From Megascapheus bottae (lineage: Eukaryota > Chordata > Mammalia > Rodentia > Geomyidae): DNA of 64,000 nucleotides. Below the pieces are notes generated by a model. The model saw only the letters and a list, made by a program, of their open reading frames with translations, did no database searches and had not been told where the DNA came from. Shown one piece after another: positions 20,500-31,730 of this stretch; position 1 is the first letter of the stretch; every line of letters starts with the position of its first letter. The translations under genes and the position numbers were made by a program. The DNA lies in assembly GCA_024803745.1 (NCBI GenBank), contig JANJXV010000024.1, positions 20,655,927 to 20,719,926 of the forward strand, written 5' to 3'.

Positions 20500-20631
20500 T
20501 GAGACTTTTTTTAGAGGTTAATTGGAGATAAAGAGTCTCAGGTCCTTTTGTGCCAGGGCTAGCTTTGAACCATGATCCTCAGATCTCAGCCTCCTGAGTA
20601 GCTAGGATTATAGGCATGAGCCACACAAGGC
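20500..20631 (-). repeat. B1-Geo SINE (head half) nested
   Basis: 'agaggttaattggagataaagagtctcagg' to 'ataggcatgagcc'. Confidence 0.85.
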
Positions 20632-20790
20632 TATGAGATTCTTATCTCCAATTAACCTCCTAAAAACCAGAAGTGGCACTGTGGCTCCAAGCAGTAGAGC
20701 ACTAGTCTGGAGCAAAAAAAGTTCAGGGACAGTGTCAAGGCCCTGCATTCAAGCCCTATAACTACCACCACTACCACACAATACAGCAGT

Positions 20791-21368
20791 GCACATTCTG
20801 CGGCAGATCTATGTTGTAATGGAGGCTAACTCCTGAGAGAAGCCAGGTCCTAGCGTTGGCCCATCTATCTATGATGGAGGCAAGCCTGAAAGGCCTTTCA
20901 GGGACAGGAAGGAACTCATTGTCTCATAATGCCCAGCACAGATGAAGCTTCTGGAGCCATTCCATGTGGCTGGGCCCACAGACACCGCCCTTCTGTTCAT
21001 ATCTGGCAGAGTCACACTGGACACCAGACAGCGCTGCCCCTCCCGCCAGCATGCACTGGCTCCTACCAAGCCCATACCAACCAGTCCTATTCTATGGCAG
21101 TCAGAACTGCCTCCACTTCCCTGGCTCAGGCTGGCACCTCCATTATGCCAGTACCAGGTGCCAGAAGGCATACAGGATGCTCCAGGCCACTGAAAGATGA
21201 GCCCAGGCTCTGTCTTGGTTCCCCGAAGAATGAGAACCCATTGTGGTGAATGCACAGAGAGCCATGGGTGGCCTCAGAGGTGCCATATCCAAGGTGGCCT
21301 TTACTCACACAAAATGGTACTAAGTGATCTTAGGTAGCAAAGAAAGTCCCTGTACTAAAGTCACCACT
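20791..21368. other. Unique intron sequence
   Basis: Overlapping open frames exist on both strands, but none has splice sites or a family motif. Confidence 0.5.
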
Positions 21369-21370
21369 CC

Positions 21371-21590
21371 AAGCCAGATGCCGGTGGCTTACATCTGTAA
21401 TCCAGGTACTCTGGATGCTGAGGACTGAGGATGGAGAGTCAAAGCTAGCCTAGGGAAAAATTAAAGAGACTCTTCTCCCCGATTAACTACCTCGCTTACC
21501 CCCAAAAGGGCCAGAAGTGAAGCTCTCACTAAGGGGGAAAGCACCCAGGACCTGAGTTCAAGCCCCACTACCCGCACAAAAATTAATAAA
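21371..21590 (+). repeat. B1-Geo SINE, diverged
   Basis: Head 'aagccagatgccggtggcttacatctgtaatcc' to 'caagccccactacccgcac'. Confidence 0.8.
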
Positions 21591-21661
21591 TAAAACCATC
21601 ACTCCAGGAAGACCACATTCTGAAAGCAAGTCAAGTAGGCTTTAGAAATTGGAAATGAGGG

Positions 21662-21855
21662 CTGGGAGTTTGGCCTAGTGGTTAAAGTGCTTGCCTAGCA
21701 TGCGCGAAGACCGGGTTCGATTCCTTGGTACCACATACATAGAAAAAAGCCGGAAGTGGTGCTGAGGCTCAAGTGGTAGAGCTCTAGCCTTGAGAAAGTC
21801 CAAGGACAGGGCTTAGGCCCTGAGCCCAAGCCCAGGACTGGCAAAAAAAAAAAAA
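21662..21855 (+). repeat. IDL-Geo SINE, first of a tandem pair
   Basis: Preceded by gaaattggaaatgagg; near-consensus head 'gctgggagtttggcctagtggttaaagtgc'. Confidence 0.92.
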
Positions 21856-21870
21856 AGAAATTGGAAATGA

Positions 21871-22070
21871 GGGCCGGGAGTTTGGCCTAGCAGCAGAGTG
21901 CTTGCCTAGCATGCATAAAGACCCATGTTGAATTCCTTGGTACCACATACATAGAAAAAATCCAGAAGTGGTGCTGAGGCTCAAGTGGTAGGGCTCTAGT
22001 CTTGAGAAAGTCTGAGGACAGTGATCAGGCCCTGAGCTCAAGCCCAGGACTGGCAAAAAAAAAAAAAAAA
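21871..22070 (+). repeat. IDL-Geo SINE, second of a tandem pair
   Basis: Separated from the first by a second gaaattggaaatgag and followed by a third, mutated copy (gaaatgggaaacgag, 22071-22085). Confidence 0.92.
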
Positions 22071-22402
22071 GAAATGGGAAACGAGGGTCACAAAAGCCCC
22101 CTCTCTTTGTGGCCAGCTACCACCACTTGTGAATTCATGGAGATACTGAAGAAGTTGCTCCTCTCTGACTTTTCTGTTTTGTATCTGATGAGTAAACACT
22201 GTAAATTAGGTGACAAGCCTAGCCCCATGTTCTACCTGGAGGTCCTCAATAACTTTAATGACTGGGACAAATTTTATTATCATTCTACAGTCCTGGGAGA
22301 GAAAGAGAGCCATTTCCCTGATGGTGGTCCACGGTGGAGCTGTTCCATTTACCTAGCAACCTGCTCAGATTCCTGAGTAGGTTGGTCTGGCCTGGAACTT
22401 GC

Positions 22403-22410
22403 ATTTATTT

Positions 22411-22453
<43 letters not shown>

Positions 22454-22455
22454 TG
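22403..22455. repeat. (TTTA)n microsatellite
   Basis: About 13 units, directly before a SINE tail-like 'gccagtcctggggcttgaac'. Confidence 0.95.
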
Positions 22456-22720
22456 CCAGTCCTGGGGCTTGAACTCAGGCCCCGGGCTCTGGCTGGGTAT
22501 CTATAATCCTATATAATGCCTACAATCCTAGCTACTCAGGAGGCTGAGATCTGAGGACCACAGTTCAAGGCCAGGCTGGACAGCAAAGTCTGAGAATCTT
22601 AGCTCCAATTAACCACCAGAAAACTGGAAGTATTGCTGTAACCTCAAAGTGGTATAGAGTGCTGGCCTGGAGCAAAAAGAGCTCAGGGACCTGAGCCCCG
22701 TGTCTAACAAAAAAAAAAAA
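22456..22720 (+). repeat. B1-Geo SINE after a minus-strand SINE stub
   Basis: 22456-22488 is a minus-strand tail stub. From about 22490 a plus-strand B1-Geo runs to poly-A, with an extra 'taatcctatataatgcctac' near the head. Confidence 0.78.
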
Positions 22721-22739
22721 AGAAAAAAGAAAAAAAGAA

Positions 22740-23450
22740 AAAGAAAAGAAAAAAGATTTGACTGAATCATACTGTTTTAATTAAACAAACGCTTCTGCTA
22801 TAACTGAAGAGCCTGAAGTGTAGATAATAATAGAGACCACTTTCTGGTATGCCACACATGGGAATTTATGCTCTGATTTGTATCTTTCTATTCCAAATGC
22901 ATCACCCAAACTGCTCTTCAACTAAAACCACCTGTGAGGGTCACCTCTCAAGCCAGATGCATGACTGCTACCCAGGATCCTCTGGGGACAGTAACTTTTT
23001 AGGATCAGAGCCCAAAGGGTCAGGCTCCTTGGAGACAGCCTGACTTTTTTCGAAGGGCAGTAAGCAGGAAATAACTTTCATTCATAACCTTCTGGGAAGG
23101 TCAGGGTGGGGAAATTAGCCATATTACATTCTGTCCCTCACTGCATCAAGCACAAGCATAATTACAGAAGTAATGCATTGGTGATGGTAAAAGAAATAAA
23201 CACATGTCAACATATATTCTCCTACAGGAATAGTTACTGTACTATTGTACAGAATAGCCAGAAAGGAGAAACAACCGGAACAGTCACCAGCTGATGAACA
23301 GATAAATAAGACCGGTATACCCATACAGCCAGGCCCTGGTGACACACACCTGTAATCCAACTTCCATTCCACCAACAACTGCCAAACTACTATCTTTGTG
23401 CAACATTTGGAAGATTTGCAGCGTTTCATATAAAAGGAATCTATCTACAC
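22740..23450. other. Unique intron sequence
   Basis: Nothing recognised. Confidence 0.5.
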
Positions 23451-23451
23451 G

Positions 23452-23460
23452 CGCGCGCAT

Positions 23461-23501
<41 letters not shown>
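23452..23501. repeat. (CA)n with CG-alternating start
   Basis: 'acgcgcgcgcatgc' then a CA run; alternating purine-pyrimidine, Z-DNA prone. Confidence 0.95.
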
Positions 23502-23502
<1 letters not shown>

Positions 23503-23650
23503 ATGTACATGAGTATTGGTACTGCAGCTTGGTTCAGGGTCTGGGTGCTGCCTCTTAGCTTTTTCCCCAAGGCTGGCACAGTTGGAGCCATAGCTCTGCT
23601 TTCAGCCTTTGAGCTGTTAATGGGACATAAAAATCTCACAGAATTTTTTT

Positions 23651-23678
23651 TCTTTTCCTTTCTTTTTCTTTCTCTCTC

Positions 23679-23729
<51 letters not shown>

Positions 23730-23736
23730 TTTTTTT
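23651..23736. repeat. (TC)n/(TTTC)n tract
   Basis: Pyrimidine run grown from the tail of the nested IDL-Geo. Confidence 0.95.
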
Positions 23737-23921
23737 CTCCAGTCCTAGGGCTTGAACTCAGGGCCTGAGCACTGTCCTTAGGCTTTCTTAAGGGTAGAGC
23801 TCTTCCACTTGAGCCACAGCACCATTTCTGGCTTTTTTCTATATATGTGGTACCAAGGAACTGGACCCGGGTCTTCGAGCATGCTAGGCAAACACTCAAT
23901 TACTAGACCAAACTCCTGGTC
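23737..23921 (-). repeat. IDL-Geo SINE nested
   Basis: Duplication cacagaattttttt at 23637-23650 and 23922-23935. Confidence 0.9.
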
Positions 23922-24046
23922 CACAGAATTTTTTTCCTAGGCTGACTTTGAACCTTCATCTTCGGATCTCAGCCTCTTGAGAAGCTAGTATTAATAAGTG
24001 TGAGACACAGCCCCTGGCTTATGTATACCTTTTGTTATTTTATTTT

Positions 24047-24238
24047 TTTGCCAGTCCTGGGCTTGAGCTCAGTCCAGGGCCTGAGCACTGTCTTTGGACT
24101 TTCTCAAGGCTAGAGCTCTACCACTTGAGCCTCAGCACCACTTCCGGCTTTTTCTATATATGTGGTACCGAGGAATTGAACCCGGGTCTTTGTGCATGCT
24201 AGGCAAGCACTCTACCACTAGGCCAAACTCCTGGCCCC
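24047..24238 (-). repeat. IDL-Geo SINE
   Basis: 'gccagtcctgggcttgagctcagtccagggcc' contains a 5-6-base internal duplication; the head ends 'aactcctggcccc'. Confidence 0.9.
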
Positions 24239-24311
24239 TACCTTTTTTGAATGTTTAAGCATAATGCTTTCAAGGTTCACACACTTTGAAGGATGTGTCT
24301 GATTGACTGAC

Positions 24312-24522
24312 CTTCCTTCCTTCCTTCTTTTCTTTAGTCAATCATGAGACTTGAACTATGAGCCTGGGTGCTATCCCTGAGCTCTTCGCTCGAGGCTAGC
24401 ATTCTACCACTTTGAGTCACAGTGTCACTTCTGGTTTTCTGGGGATGATTGGAGATAAGTCTCATGGGGACTTTTCAGCCTCCTGAGTAGCTAGGATTAC
24501 AGGTGTGAGCCCAGCTCGTTTG
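24312..24522 (-). repeat. B1-Geo SINE
   Basis: (TTCC)n tail, 'tcatgagacttgaactatgagcctggg' to 'ggattacaggtgtgagc'; part of the middle is missing. Confidence 0.83.
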
Positions 24523-24557
24523 AATTTTTTAAAGGGCTGGCAAGGCTCACTGCTTGG

Positions 24558-24784
24558 AGTGGGGGCTCACTCCTATAATCCTAGCTACTCAGGAGGTTGA
24601 GATCTGAGGATCAAGGTTCAAAGCCAGCCTGGGGAACAAAAGGACCAGAGACTCTTATCTCCAATTAACCTCCAGAAAAGAGGAAGTGGGGCTTAGTTCA
24701 AAGGGTAGGACAGTAGCCTTGAGCTGAAGAGCTCAGGGACAACACCCAGGCAGAGTTCAAGCCCTATGACCCACAAAAAAAAGG
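24558..24784 (+). repeat. B1-Geo SINE
   Basis: 'gcttggagtgggggctcactcctataatcc' to 'caagccctatgacccac' and poly-A. Confidence 0.87.
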
Positions 24785-24929
24785 CAAACCTCAGAGTTCT
24801 TGCTGGATCATACCATTACATCCTTCCTCAGCAATTTCTTTTCATCTCAAAGTATTTAGAGTGACTCTAAGGCCTAGCATTCTGAGTACTGAGGTAAATG
24901 AATGAAAAATGGTTAAAGAAACAAATCAC

Positions 24930-25013
24930 GAGTATTGAAGACATGGCTCAAGTGGTAGAGCACCTACCTAGCAAGTACAAGGGCCTGAGTTAAATTCCCT
25001 AAACCACTGAAAG

Positions 25014-25018
<5 letters not shown>
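24930..25018 (+). repeat. ID-like monomer SINE
   Basis: 'gacatggctcaagtggtagagcacctacctagcaagtac...ctgagttaaattccc': a single tRNA-like unit without the Geo half; probably an older ID relative. Confidence 0.65.

Positions 25019-25084
<66 letters not shown>
25018..25084. repeat. (GA)n microsatellite
   Basis: Perfect run of about 33 units at the tail of the ID-like monomer. Confidence 0.97.
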
Positions 25085-25087
<3 letters not shown>

Positions 25088-25690
25088 CCAAACAAACAAA
25101 TCAGCCAATCTCATAAGAAGTTATTTTCTGCAGTCTGGCCCTTATCCACAAGTCACAAGACCTCTAGCAGCCATAGTTGAGTAGTTGAGGTATGGAAGCA
25201 CCCTCAGCCTCTAGCTGATTGGCTATAAGGGAGGCCTGACTCAGTCAGATTACCCAATCATATCCTGCTCTCAGAGTGGTCCATCCATCTCACAGAGCAG
25301 CTGGAACATGGCTAAAATGCCAAGACTAAAGTGCAAAAGTATTGGAGGTTAGGTGTGACCTGGTCACTTCCTGAAACAGCAAGGTCATCAGAATGCTGTT
25401 AAGCAGTCCCTTCCCTTCCTCAAGCAATCCTCCAGGACAGCGGAAGCTACAGAGATACCTGAAGTCTTAGTAAGTCCAGTGTCACACAACCTAAGCTTTC
25501 TGGGGATCTGGGAAGACATTGTCAGCATTACAACAGGAAGATCCACAATATTGGATGAAGTTAATCAGGTCCCCGCTATTGGAAGATACACAATTTCCTT
25601 CCTTCAAGAAGACCCTGAATAAATCTGGGATTTGTCAGGAAAAAAAACCATGGAGAGGTTACTGTGACAAATGACCACATAAAAGTCACA
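25085..25690. other. Unique intron sequence
   Basis: Nothing recognised. Confidence 0.5.
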
Positions 25691-25696
25691 TGTGGA

Positions 25697-25870
25697 ACCA
25701 GGTGTAGTGGCTCATGTCCGAAATCCTAGCTACTCAGAAGGCTGAGATCTGAGGATCATGGTTCAAAGCCAACCTGGGCACTAAAAGTCTGGGAGACTCT
25801 GATCTCCAATTAACTCCTAGAAAACCAGAAGTCAGCTCAAGGCCCAGAGTTCAAGCTCCACACAGGGAGT
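25697..25870 (+). repeat. B1-Geo SINE, right half deleted
   Basis: Head 'accaggtgtagtggctcatgtccgaaatcc'; 'aaaaccagaagtcagctcaagg' shows a deletion in the right half. Confidence 0.83.
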
Positions 25871-26530
25871 AGCGGGGATGGGGTGGAGGGAGAGAGGGTG
25901 TCACATGTGGCTTTTTGGTTCTTGGCTTTAGCTCTGTATTTGAGAAAGCAGATTTCACATCTCCTTCCTGCCCCTGTGCTGGGGGCAGGGACATATGGGT
26001 GAAAACAAGAGACTCATGTCAGAAGACTGACGCCTTTCCCATCCCCCTGTCTATTTATGGGAGTCATTTGTCTCCAGGAAATGCTAAGCCCCTTCTCCCA
26101 GGACCCTGGTGGGAGTGCCGCCCACACTGGCTGTCCCAGCCTGCCACATCCTCCTGCTGGCCTCTGTAGCTCTGCCTCATGATCCACGGGGTCACTGGGA
26201 ATCCAGACTGCCAATGACAAGTGCTCCTTAGAGGTCCCAGGCTGTGAGGGCATTCAAAGAGGAAAGGAGTAAGAAAAAGAAAAAGAAAGGGACACATAAC
26301 TAGCAAAGCCCCTGCCATGGAGATGCTCCGAAACATGAACACAGGAAGACGACAGGCAGGAAGTCAGGACTGGAAATAACACTGGACTAGGGGCTTTGTG
26401 GCTTGTCTAGCAGCAGCTGTAAAAACCCAAACTTTCGTCCATCCTGCATTCATTCACAACTCTACATTCCTACAGAGGTGCTGCTTCAACCTGGGCACAC
26501 CGGTTATATATTTGTTGTTGTTGTTTGTGA
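25871..26530. other. Unique intron sequence
   Basis: Nothing recognised. Confidence 0.5.
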
Positions 26531-26650
26531 CAGTCCTTGTGCTTAAAGTTAGACCTTACACTCTTGCTCAGCTTTTTCACCCACAGCTGGTACTTGAGCC
26601 ACATCTCGAGTTTGGGATTTTTGCTGGTTAACTGGAGATAAGAGTTACTT

Positions 26651-26823
26651 GGAGCTGGGCATTAGTGGCTCATGATTATAATCCTACCTTCTTAAAGATC
26701 TAAGGATTGTGGTTCAAAGCCAGCTTGGGCAGGAAAGTCTATGAGAGTTTTATCTCCAATCAACCAGGAAAAAGACAGGAGCAGAGCCAAGCACCAGTAC
26801 AAGACCATACATACTCATATGCG

Positions 26824-26825
<2 letters not shown>
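26651..26825 (+). repeat. B1-Geo SINE nested
   Basis: Head 'ttggagctgggcattagtggctcatgattataatcc', tail lost into the TC tract. Confidence 0.78.

Positions 26826-26900
<75 letters not shown>
26826..26900. repeat. (TC)n microsatellite
   Basis: 'gcgcgc' then about 35 TC units. Confidence 0.97.
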
Positions 26901-26992
26901 ATATCTCTGCTGGGGCTGGCTTCCAACTCTGATGGTCAGATCTCAGCCTCCAGAGTAGCTAGGATTACAGGCAGGAACCACTAGTGCCTACT

Positions 26993-27910
26993 TTTGTTTC
27001 CTTTACAGACATGGAAACAGAGATTCACTTTCCTATGCTATGTGGATGCTGAATGAATCCAGACTAGCCTGAATGTCTGACGTGTGCCTAGGGGCAAGGC
27101 ACAGCCTTCGGCTCCAGCACAGAGCTGGGGCTTATTCTGAGTCCGCTTAATCAAAGCAGTCATCAGTCAGCCTAATGTGCCCTCTTAGCCATCTCTGATC
27201 ACCACGCAGGCCCTATTCTACTGGCAGCCCTCACACTGCTGTTCTGTGACTTCTTCCCCACCCCCTCCTTCCCAGGCTGTCTTGGGCTGGACACACCCTA
27301 AGAACTCTGTGGCCCCCAGAGCCTGTGCCCAAGGCAGCAAGCACATCTCTCAACAGCTACTCCAGTGGAATGCACCTGAAGTTCAGGTCCCCTGGCTTCC
27401 CTGCAGAGGCCTTCACTCCAGCTGTCCTGCCCCCTCGCTCCTCACCCTTTCCCCTTCCTGTCCTCCTCTTCCTTCCCTCCCCCTTACACTCCCTTCCCAC
27501 CCTTTTTGGCTGGCTTCTGTTCTTTCTTTCCATGAGCAGAGAGTTTCCAGGGCTGGCGTGTGGCCAGCACATTTGGACAAAAGGCAACAATCTTCAAGGG
27601 AGACGTCATCTCCCATCTCTGTCCATGGGGCCAGCATGTGAAGGCCCAGTGGAGGGAGAGGGGCTGGGGATGAGAAATAGCATAGGAGCTACAGTAGATG
27701 GGTTTGCAATAAGGGAGAGCTCAGTTCAAGGGCCAGGGAGGCCTGTGAGCTGCAGGGTCTTCCTATGTTTTGGTCATCTAGGTACTAAGAACAGCACCTG
27801 CTATGAAACATGGGAAAGGATGCAGTGAGCTAGTCCCTAAAGGCCACGCATTGTGACAGGTGTTCAGTGAGGGTCCCCTTTGTCCCTACCAAGTAACAAT
27901 AACACGAGGA
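26993..27910. other. Unique intron sequence
   Basis: Pyrimidine-rich around 27420-27500; overlapping open frames lack splice sites or known motifs. Confidence 0.5.
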
Positions 27911-28423
27911 ACGAGACAAGATCCTGCATTGAGGGAAATGGATGGACCTAGAACTAATGATGAGAAGTGAGGTAAATTGAGCTCACAGACAAACGGCACA
28001 TGTTTCCTGTCATATGTGTAAGCTAGATCTAAAATACACCAGGACATGATAAATGACACAGGTCTCTAGGTCGTCACACTCAGACCAAAGGAAGACAATC
28101 TTAGGGGAGGAACACAAAAGCACAATGCCTATGTGCCTCACATAAAATAATATTTATCAAAATGAACTCCAGGAAATGGAACGGGAGATTTTTTTTCTTC
28201 ATGGCTGTTTTTGTTTTCTTTTCCTTTTGTCTTGTTTATGTCTTTAGGAAGGTAAGGGGGCATGGAAATGGTGAAACAAAGGGTAAAGAAATGCAGCAGT
28301 GATACTCACTAGACACTATGTTGAAAAAGAATTATATAACGGGTCAGGGAGAGGGGACAGGAGGGAAAAACCAAGAGAGAGCGAGGGAAAGGGTGACACT
28401 CTCCCAAAAGAAATACACTCATT
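27911..28423 (+). mobile_element. Old LINE-1 3' end
   Basis: 'aagatcctgcattgagggaaatggatgg...gaagtgaggtaaattgagctcac...catatgtgtaagctagatcta' resembles the L1 3' region; it has no open frame of L1 proteins. Confidence 0.65.
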
Positions 28424-28424
28424 A

Positions 28425-28515
28425 AGGGTATCAATGTTTGTGAAGTGATGCACCTTCTATCTGATGAATATAACGTAACCCTTCTATTAATTACAATAAA
28501 AAATAAATGAAAAAA
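28425..28515 (+). mobile_element. Short 5'-truncated LINE-1 tail nested in the old one
   Basis: About 90 bases, 'gggtatcaatg' to 'attacaataaaaaataaatg' plus A's. Flanked by aaagaaatacactcatta and aaagaaatacacttatta, one mismatch. Confidence 0.75.
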
Positions 28516-28571
28516 AAGAAATACACTTATTACTCGACTTGTATAACTGTAACCCCTTTCAATGCCAGTGT

Positions 28572-28735
28572 GGGCAGGAAACTCCATGAGATTCTTAGCT
28601 CCAATTAACCATCTGAAAACCAGAAATGGTGCTGTGGCTTAAAGTAGTAGAGTATTAGCCTTGAGCAAAACAGCTCGGGGACAGCGCCCAGACCCTGAAT
28701 CGAAGCCTCACAACTGACCAAAAAAAAAAAGACAA
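28572..28735 (+). repeat. B1-Geo SINE, head missing
   Basis: Starts at 'cagtgtgggcaggaaactccatgagattc', ends 'cctcacaactgacc' poly-A. Confidence 0.82.
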
Positions 28736-28737
28736 GG

Positions 28738-28930
28738 GGCCTGGAGTTTGGCCTGGTAGTAGAGGGCTTGCCAAACATGCACAAAGACCTGGATTTGATT
28801 CCTAGGTACCACATATACAGAAAAAGCTGGAAGTGGTGCTGTGGCTCATGTGGTAGAGCCCTAGCCTTGAGGAAAGCCTAAGGACAGTGCTCAGGTCCTG
28901 AGTTCAAGCCCCAGGAATGGCAAAAAAAAA
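28738..28930 (+). repeat. IDL-Geo SINE
   Basis: Head 'ggggcctggagtttggcctggtagtagagggc' to 'caggaatggc' poly-A. Confidence 0.9.
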
Positions 28931-29246
28931 TCTAATATACCACTGGTGACAGCATAATTTGCAGATGTTGACTCTGAAGTTATCCAGGGAGCTGACCCCT
29001 TCCCTCTGTGCTGTGGTGGGGTAGCCTGGGCAATGACGCCCTCAATCTCGTGGGCTCCAAAGCAGGTGAGGTCCCCATCGGCCTTGGTGTAGCCACGCTC
29101 TCTTGGGCCTCTCTGCAGTGCTATCCTCCAGCTTCTCAAAGGAGGCCCCATTTGTTTACTATCCGGACTTGGTGTTGAGTGCTCTGAAGTTGTGTAACAC
29201 CTGGAAATGTGTTCATTTTGTATAGCTTTTTCAGCCAGGCATTTTT

Positions 29247-29666
29247 TTTTTCTTTTGCCAGTTCTGGGGCTTATACTCAGTATACTCAGGGCCTGGGCAC
29301 TGGCTTTGGGCTTTTTCAAGGCTAGAACTCTCCCACTTGAGTCTCAGCACTACTTTTGGCTTTTTGATTTTCTTTTTTTTGCCAGTCCTGGGCTTGAGCT
29401 CAGGGCCTGAGCACTGTCCTTGGACTTTCTCAAGGCTAGAGCTCTACCACTTGAACCTTAGCACCACTTCCGGCTTTTTTCTATGTATGTGGTACCGAGG
29501 AATCGAACCCGGGTCTTCATGCATGCTAGGCAAGCACTTTAACCGCTAGGCCAAACTCCCGGCCCGGCTTTTTTATTTTCTTAATGTGTGTGGTACCTAG
29601 GAATCCAACCTGGGTCTTCATGCTTGCTAGGCAAGCACTCTACCATTAGGCCAAACTCCTGGTCCT
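29247..29666 (-). repeat. IDL-Geo SINE split by a second IDL-Geo
   Basis: Host halves are 29247-29378 and 29567-29666; the tail contains a duplicated 'tatactcag'. Confidence 0.88.
29379..29566 (-). repeat. IDL-Geo SINE nested, near consensus
   Basis: Borders 'ggctttttgattttctt' and 'ggcttttttattttctt' are the split host sequence. Confidence 0.9.
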
Positions 29667-29689
29667 ACCTTTGCTTTTTGTTTTGTGCA

Positions 29690-29790
29690 AATACTGTGGC
29701 ATGAACTCAGCTTGGCTTTTATGCTCATGGCTGGTGCTCTACCCCTTGAACCACACACATCTACTTTACCTTGTTGCTAGCTAATAAGAG
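29690..29790 (-). repeat. SINE fragment (old B1-Geo right half)
   Basis: 'actgtggcatgaactcagcttgg...ggctggtgctctaccccttgaaccac'. Confidence 0.55.
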
Positions 29791-30590
29791 AATGAAAGAA
29801 AGGTCAGATGTGTTAGTGAGGCCGAGAAGCATAAGGCATTATATTTATCAGGGATAAGTTTCAGCAGATGGTTAGGGATGGAAGCCAGATTTCAGAGGCG
29901 AGGGAGGGGAAGGAACACAGGACCTGTCTCCTGGGACTCTTCCATTCGCAACGCTTCTCATCATCTGCTTTCTTTCTTCCTGCAATAAACTGGCAGTCTG
30001 AACCCCAAGATGTGTGTACACCTTTCCCCCAATCTCTCCACACTCTGTTCCAGGAATCTCGGCTGCCCCAAATTCAGAGGAGAGGAGCCTGGGATCAGAG
30101 GTTTTCTTGGTCCTGTCTCTGTAGTACCAGAATCCCAAGTGAGATTATCTGGGAGGCCACTCTTTCTTTCTCCTCTCTGACGTTTTTCCCACCCTGGTAG
30201 ATGCTTCAGTCAGCTGCGGCGGAAGGGAGGTAGGGACAGTGTCGGGGGTATGGATTAAACAGAGTGCACAGCTCTCCCTTTGATGTCCTGGGAGCTGGTG
30301 TATGTTTGCTGATTGTCACAAACAAGGAAAAGGGCCGGATATAAATAAAGGCTGACAGTCCCAACAAGATCCTTTGGATTCCAAGTCTGAACAAATCCCA
30401 CCTGCAGCTCAGAATACTAAGTAGAGAATCCCTGAGTTGCTAGAGAGTCAGAGATGTTGCCCAGACAAACAGACCCAGAATATGAGGTCAAATTCTTCAG
30501 GAAACTCCCGTTTTCCCATCTGCCATCCCCACCAAGTCTGTGCAGAAGGCAGTCTCCTCTACCCACAGGGGCTGCAGATTCTGTGCCCAG
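29791..30590. other. Unique intron sequence
   Basis: Nothing recognised; open frames on both strands overlap without splice signals. Confidence 0.5.
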
Positions 30591-30597
30591 GCTGGCC

Positions 30598-30975
30598 TGT
30601 GGCACCTGCTTATGAACCACACCTAGGTATCTACTCTGAAGATGGAGGTTTGAGGCCAGCCACAGCAGAAAGGTCAGTGAACCTCTTACCTCCACTGATC
30701 ACCAAAAAGCTGGAAGTGGAGCTGTGGCTAAAGTGGTAAAGCACTAGCCTTGAGCAAGACAGCTAAGGGGCTGGGTACTAACTCATGTAATCCTACCAAC
30801 TCAAGAGGCTGAGATCTGAGGATCTCAGTTCAATGCCAGCTATACAAGAAAAGTTCCCGTGAGACCCTCATTTCCAACTAGGCACCAAAAAAGCCAGAAG
30901 TGGAGCTCTGGCTCAAGTGGCAGAATGCTAGCCTTGACTGCTCAGGTTCTAATCCAAATGCCAGGACCAGTACAT
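30598..30975 (+). repeat. Two B1-Geo SINEs in tandem
   Basis: 30598-30768 is a diverged copy. 30769-30975 starts 'ggggctgggtactaactcatgtaatcc' inside the tail of the first. Confidence 0.75.
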
Positions 30976-31105
30976 ACACCAGACACACACAAAGAAGAAA
31001 CTTTGATTTTAAATTAACTGCCTTTTTACACTGAACAAACCTCAAAATAATAAACTGCCTCTTTGAATGTGCTGCACTATAGATTTTAATTTTCATAGAA
31101 ACTTA

Positions 31106-31190
31106 AGGGGTTGGGAGCATGGCTCCATTGGTAAGAGAGACGGCTCTGAGTTAAAATCCCTGTTCTGTGATCACACACACACACACAAAA
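31106..31190 (+). repeat. ID-like monomer SINE with (CA)n tail
   Basis: 'ggggttgggagcatggctccattggtaag...ctgagttaaaatccc'. Confidence 0.55.
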
Positions 31191-31458
31191 AAATCCAAAA
31201 CTAGAATTGAAATTTATAATAAATTCAGTGCGGGAGTAAGGGTGAAATGTTTAGATTATGGAAAGGGAAGTAACGTAAGTTCTGTCAGACTATCAGCATC
31301 TCATTTTCATAAAAGCTATCATTGGTTAGGTATTATACCAGAGATAGCAGAGATTGTGATACCATCTTTTGTAATAGCTAAAATTAGAAACCACCCACTT
31401 TCCAAAGGTAGATCATTTGTTAAACAAATTAAGTCAATGTATAGAAAGTTCCCCTATC

Positions 31459-31662
31459 GGGGCCGGGAGTTTGGCCTAGTGGTTAAAGTGCTTGCCTAGC
31501 ATGCATGAAGACCCGGGTTCGATTCCTCGGTATCACATACATAGAAAAAAGCCGGAAGTGGTGCTGAGGCTCAAGTGGTAGAGCTCTAGCCTTGAGAAAG
31601 TCCAAGGACAGTGCTCAGGCCCTGAACTCAAGCCCAGGACTGGCAAAAAAAAAAAAAAAAAA
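31459..31662 (+). repeat. IDL-Geo SINE, consensus-like
   Basis: Duplication gaaagttccccta at 31445-31457 and 31663-31675; one of the youngest-looking copies. Confidence 0.94.
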
Positions 31663-31730
31663 GAAAGTTCCCCTAGCAGGGGTAAAAAAGGAGACTGAAT
31701 ATGTGTGAATCAAAATTGTTCCCATTAAGT

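Larger units (their letters stand above)
20194..20790 (+). repeat. B1-Geo SINE carrying a two-element insertion
   Basis: Plus-strand host 20194-20302 resumes at 20632 ('tatgagattcttatctccaatt'). 'tatgaga' at 20293 and 20632 borders the insertion. Confidence 0.85.
23516..24020 (-). repeat. B1-Geo SINE split by nested IDL-Geo
   Basis: Host halves are 23516-23650 and 23922-24020. Confidence 0.8.
26535..26992 (-). repeat. B1-Geo SINE interrupted by plus-strand B1-Geo
   Basis: Host halves are 26535-26650 and about 26900-26992; the break is at 'ggagataagagttac'. Confidence 0.75.

Noticed and set aside
27246..27828. Overlapping open frames of 130-167 codons
   Set aside because: Ser/Pro/Leu-rich translations of a pyrimidine-rich stretch, open in several frames, without splice signals or motifs.
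28931..29240. Open minus-strand frame between SINEs, considered as a processed pseudogene or exon
   Set aside because: The peptide could not be matched to any family I know. There is no clear poly-A, no target duplication, and splice sites do not bracket it. A protein search would decide.
31459..31540. tRNA-like A and B boxes suggesting tRNA genes
   Set aside because: They belong to the ID-like heads of IDL-Geo SINEs: no cloverleaf closes, poly-A tails and target duplications are present, and dozens of copies exist.
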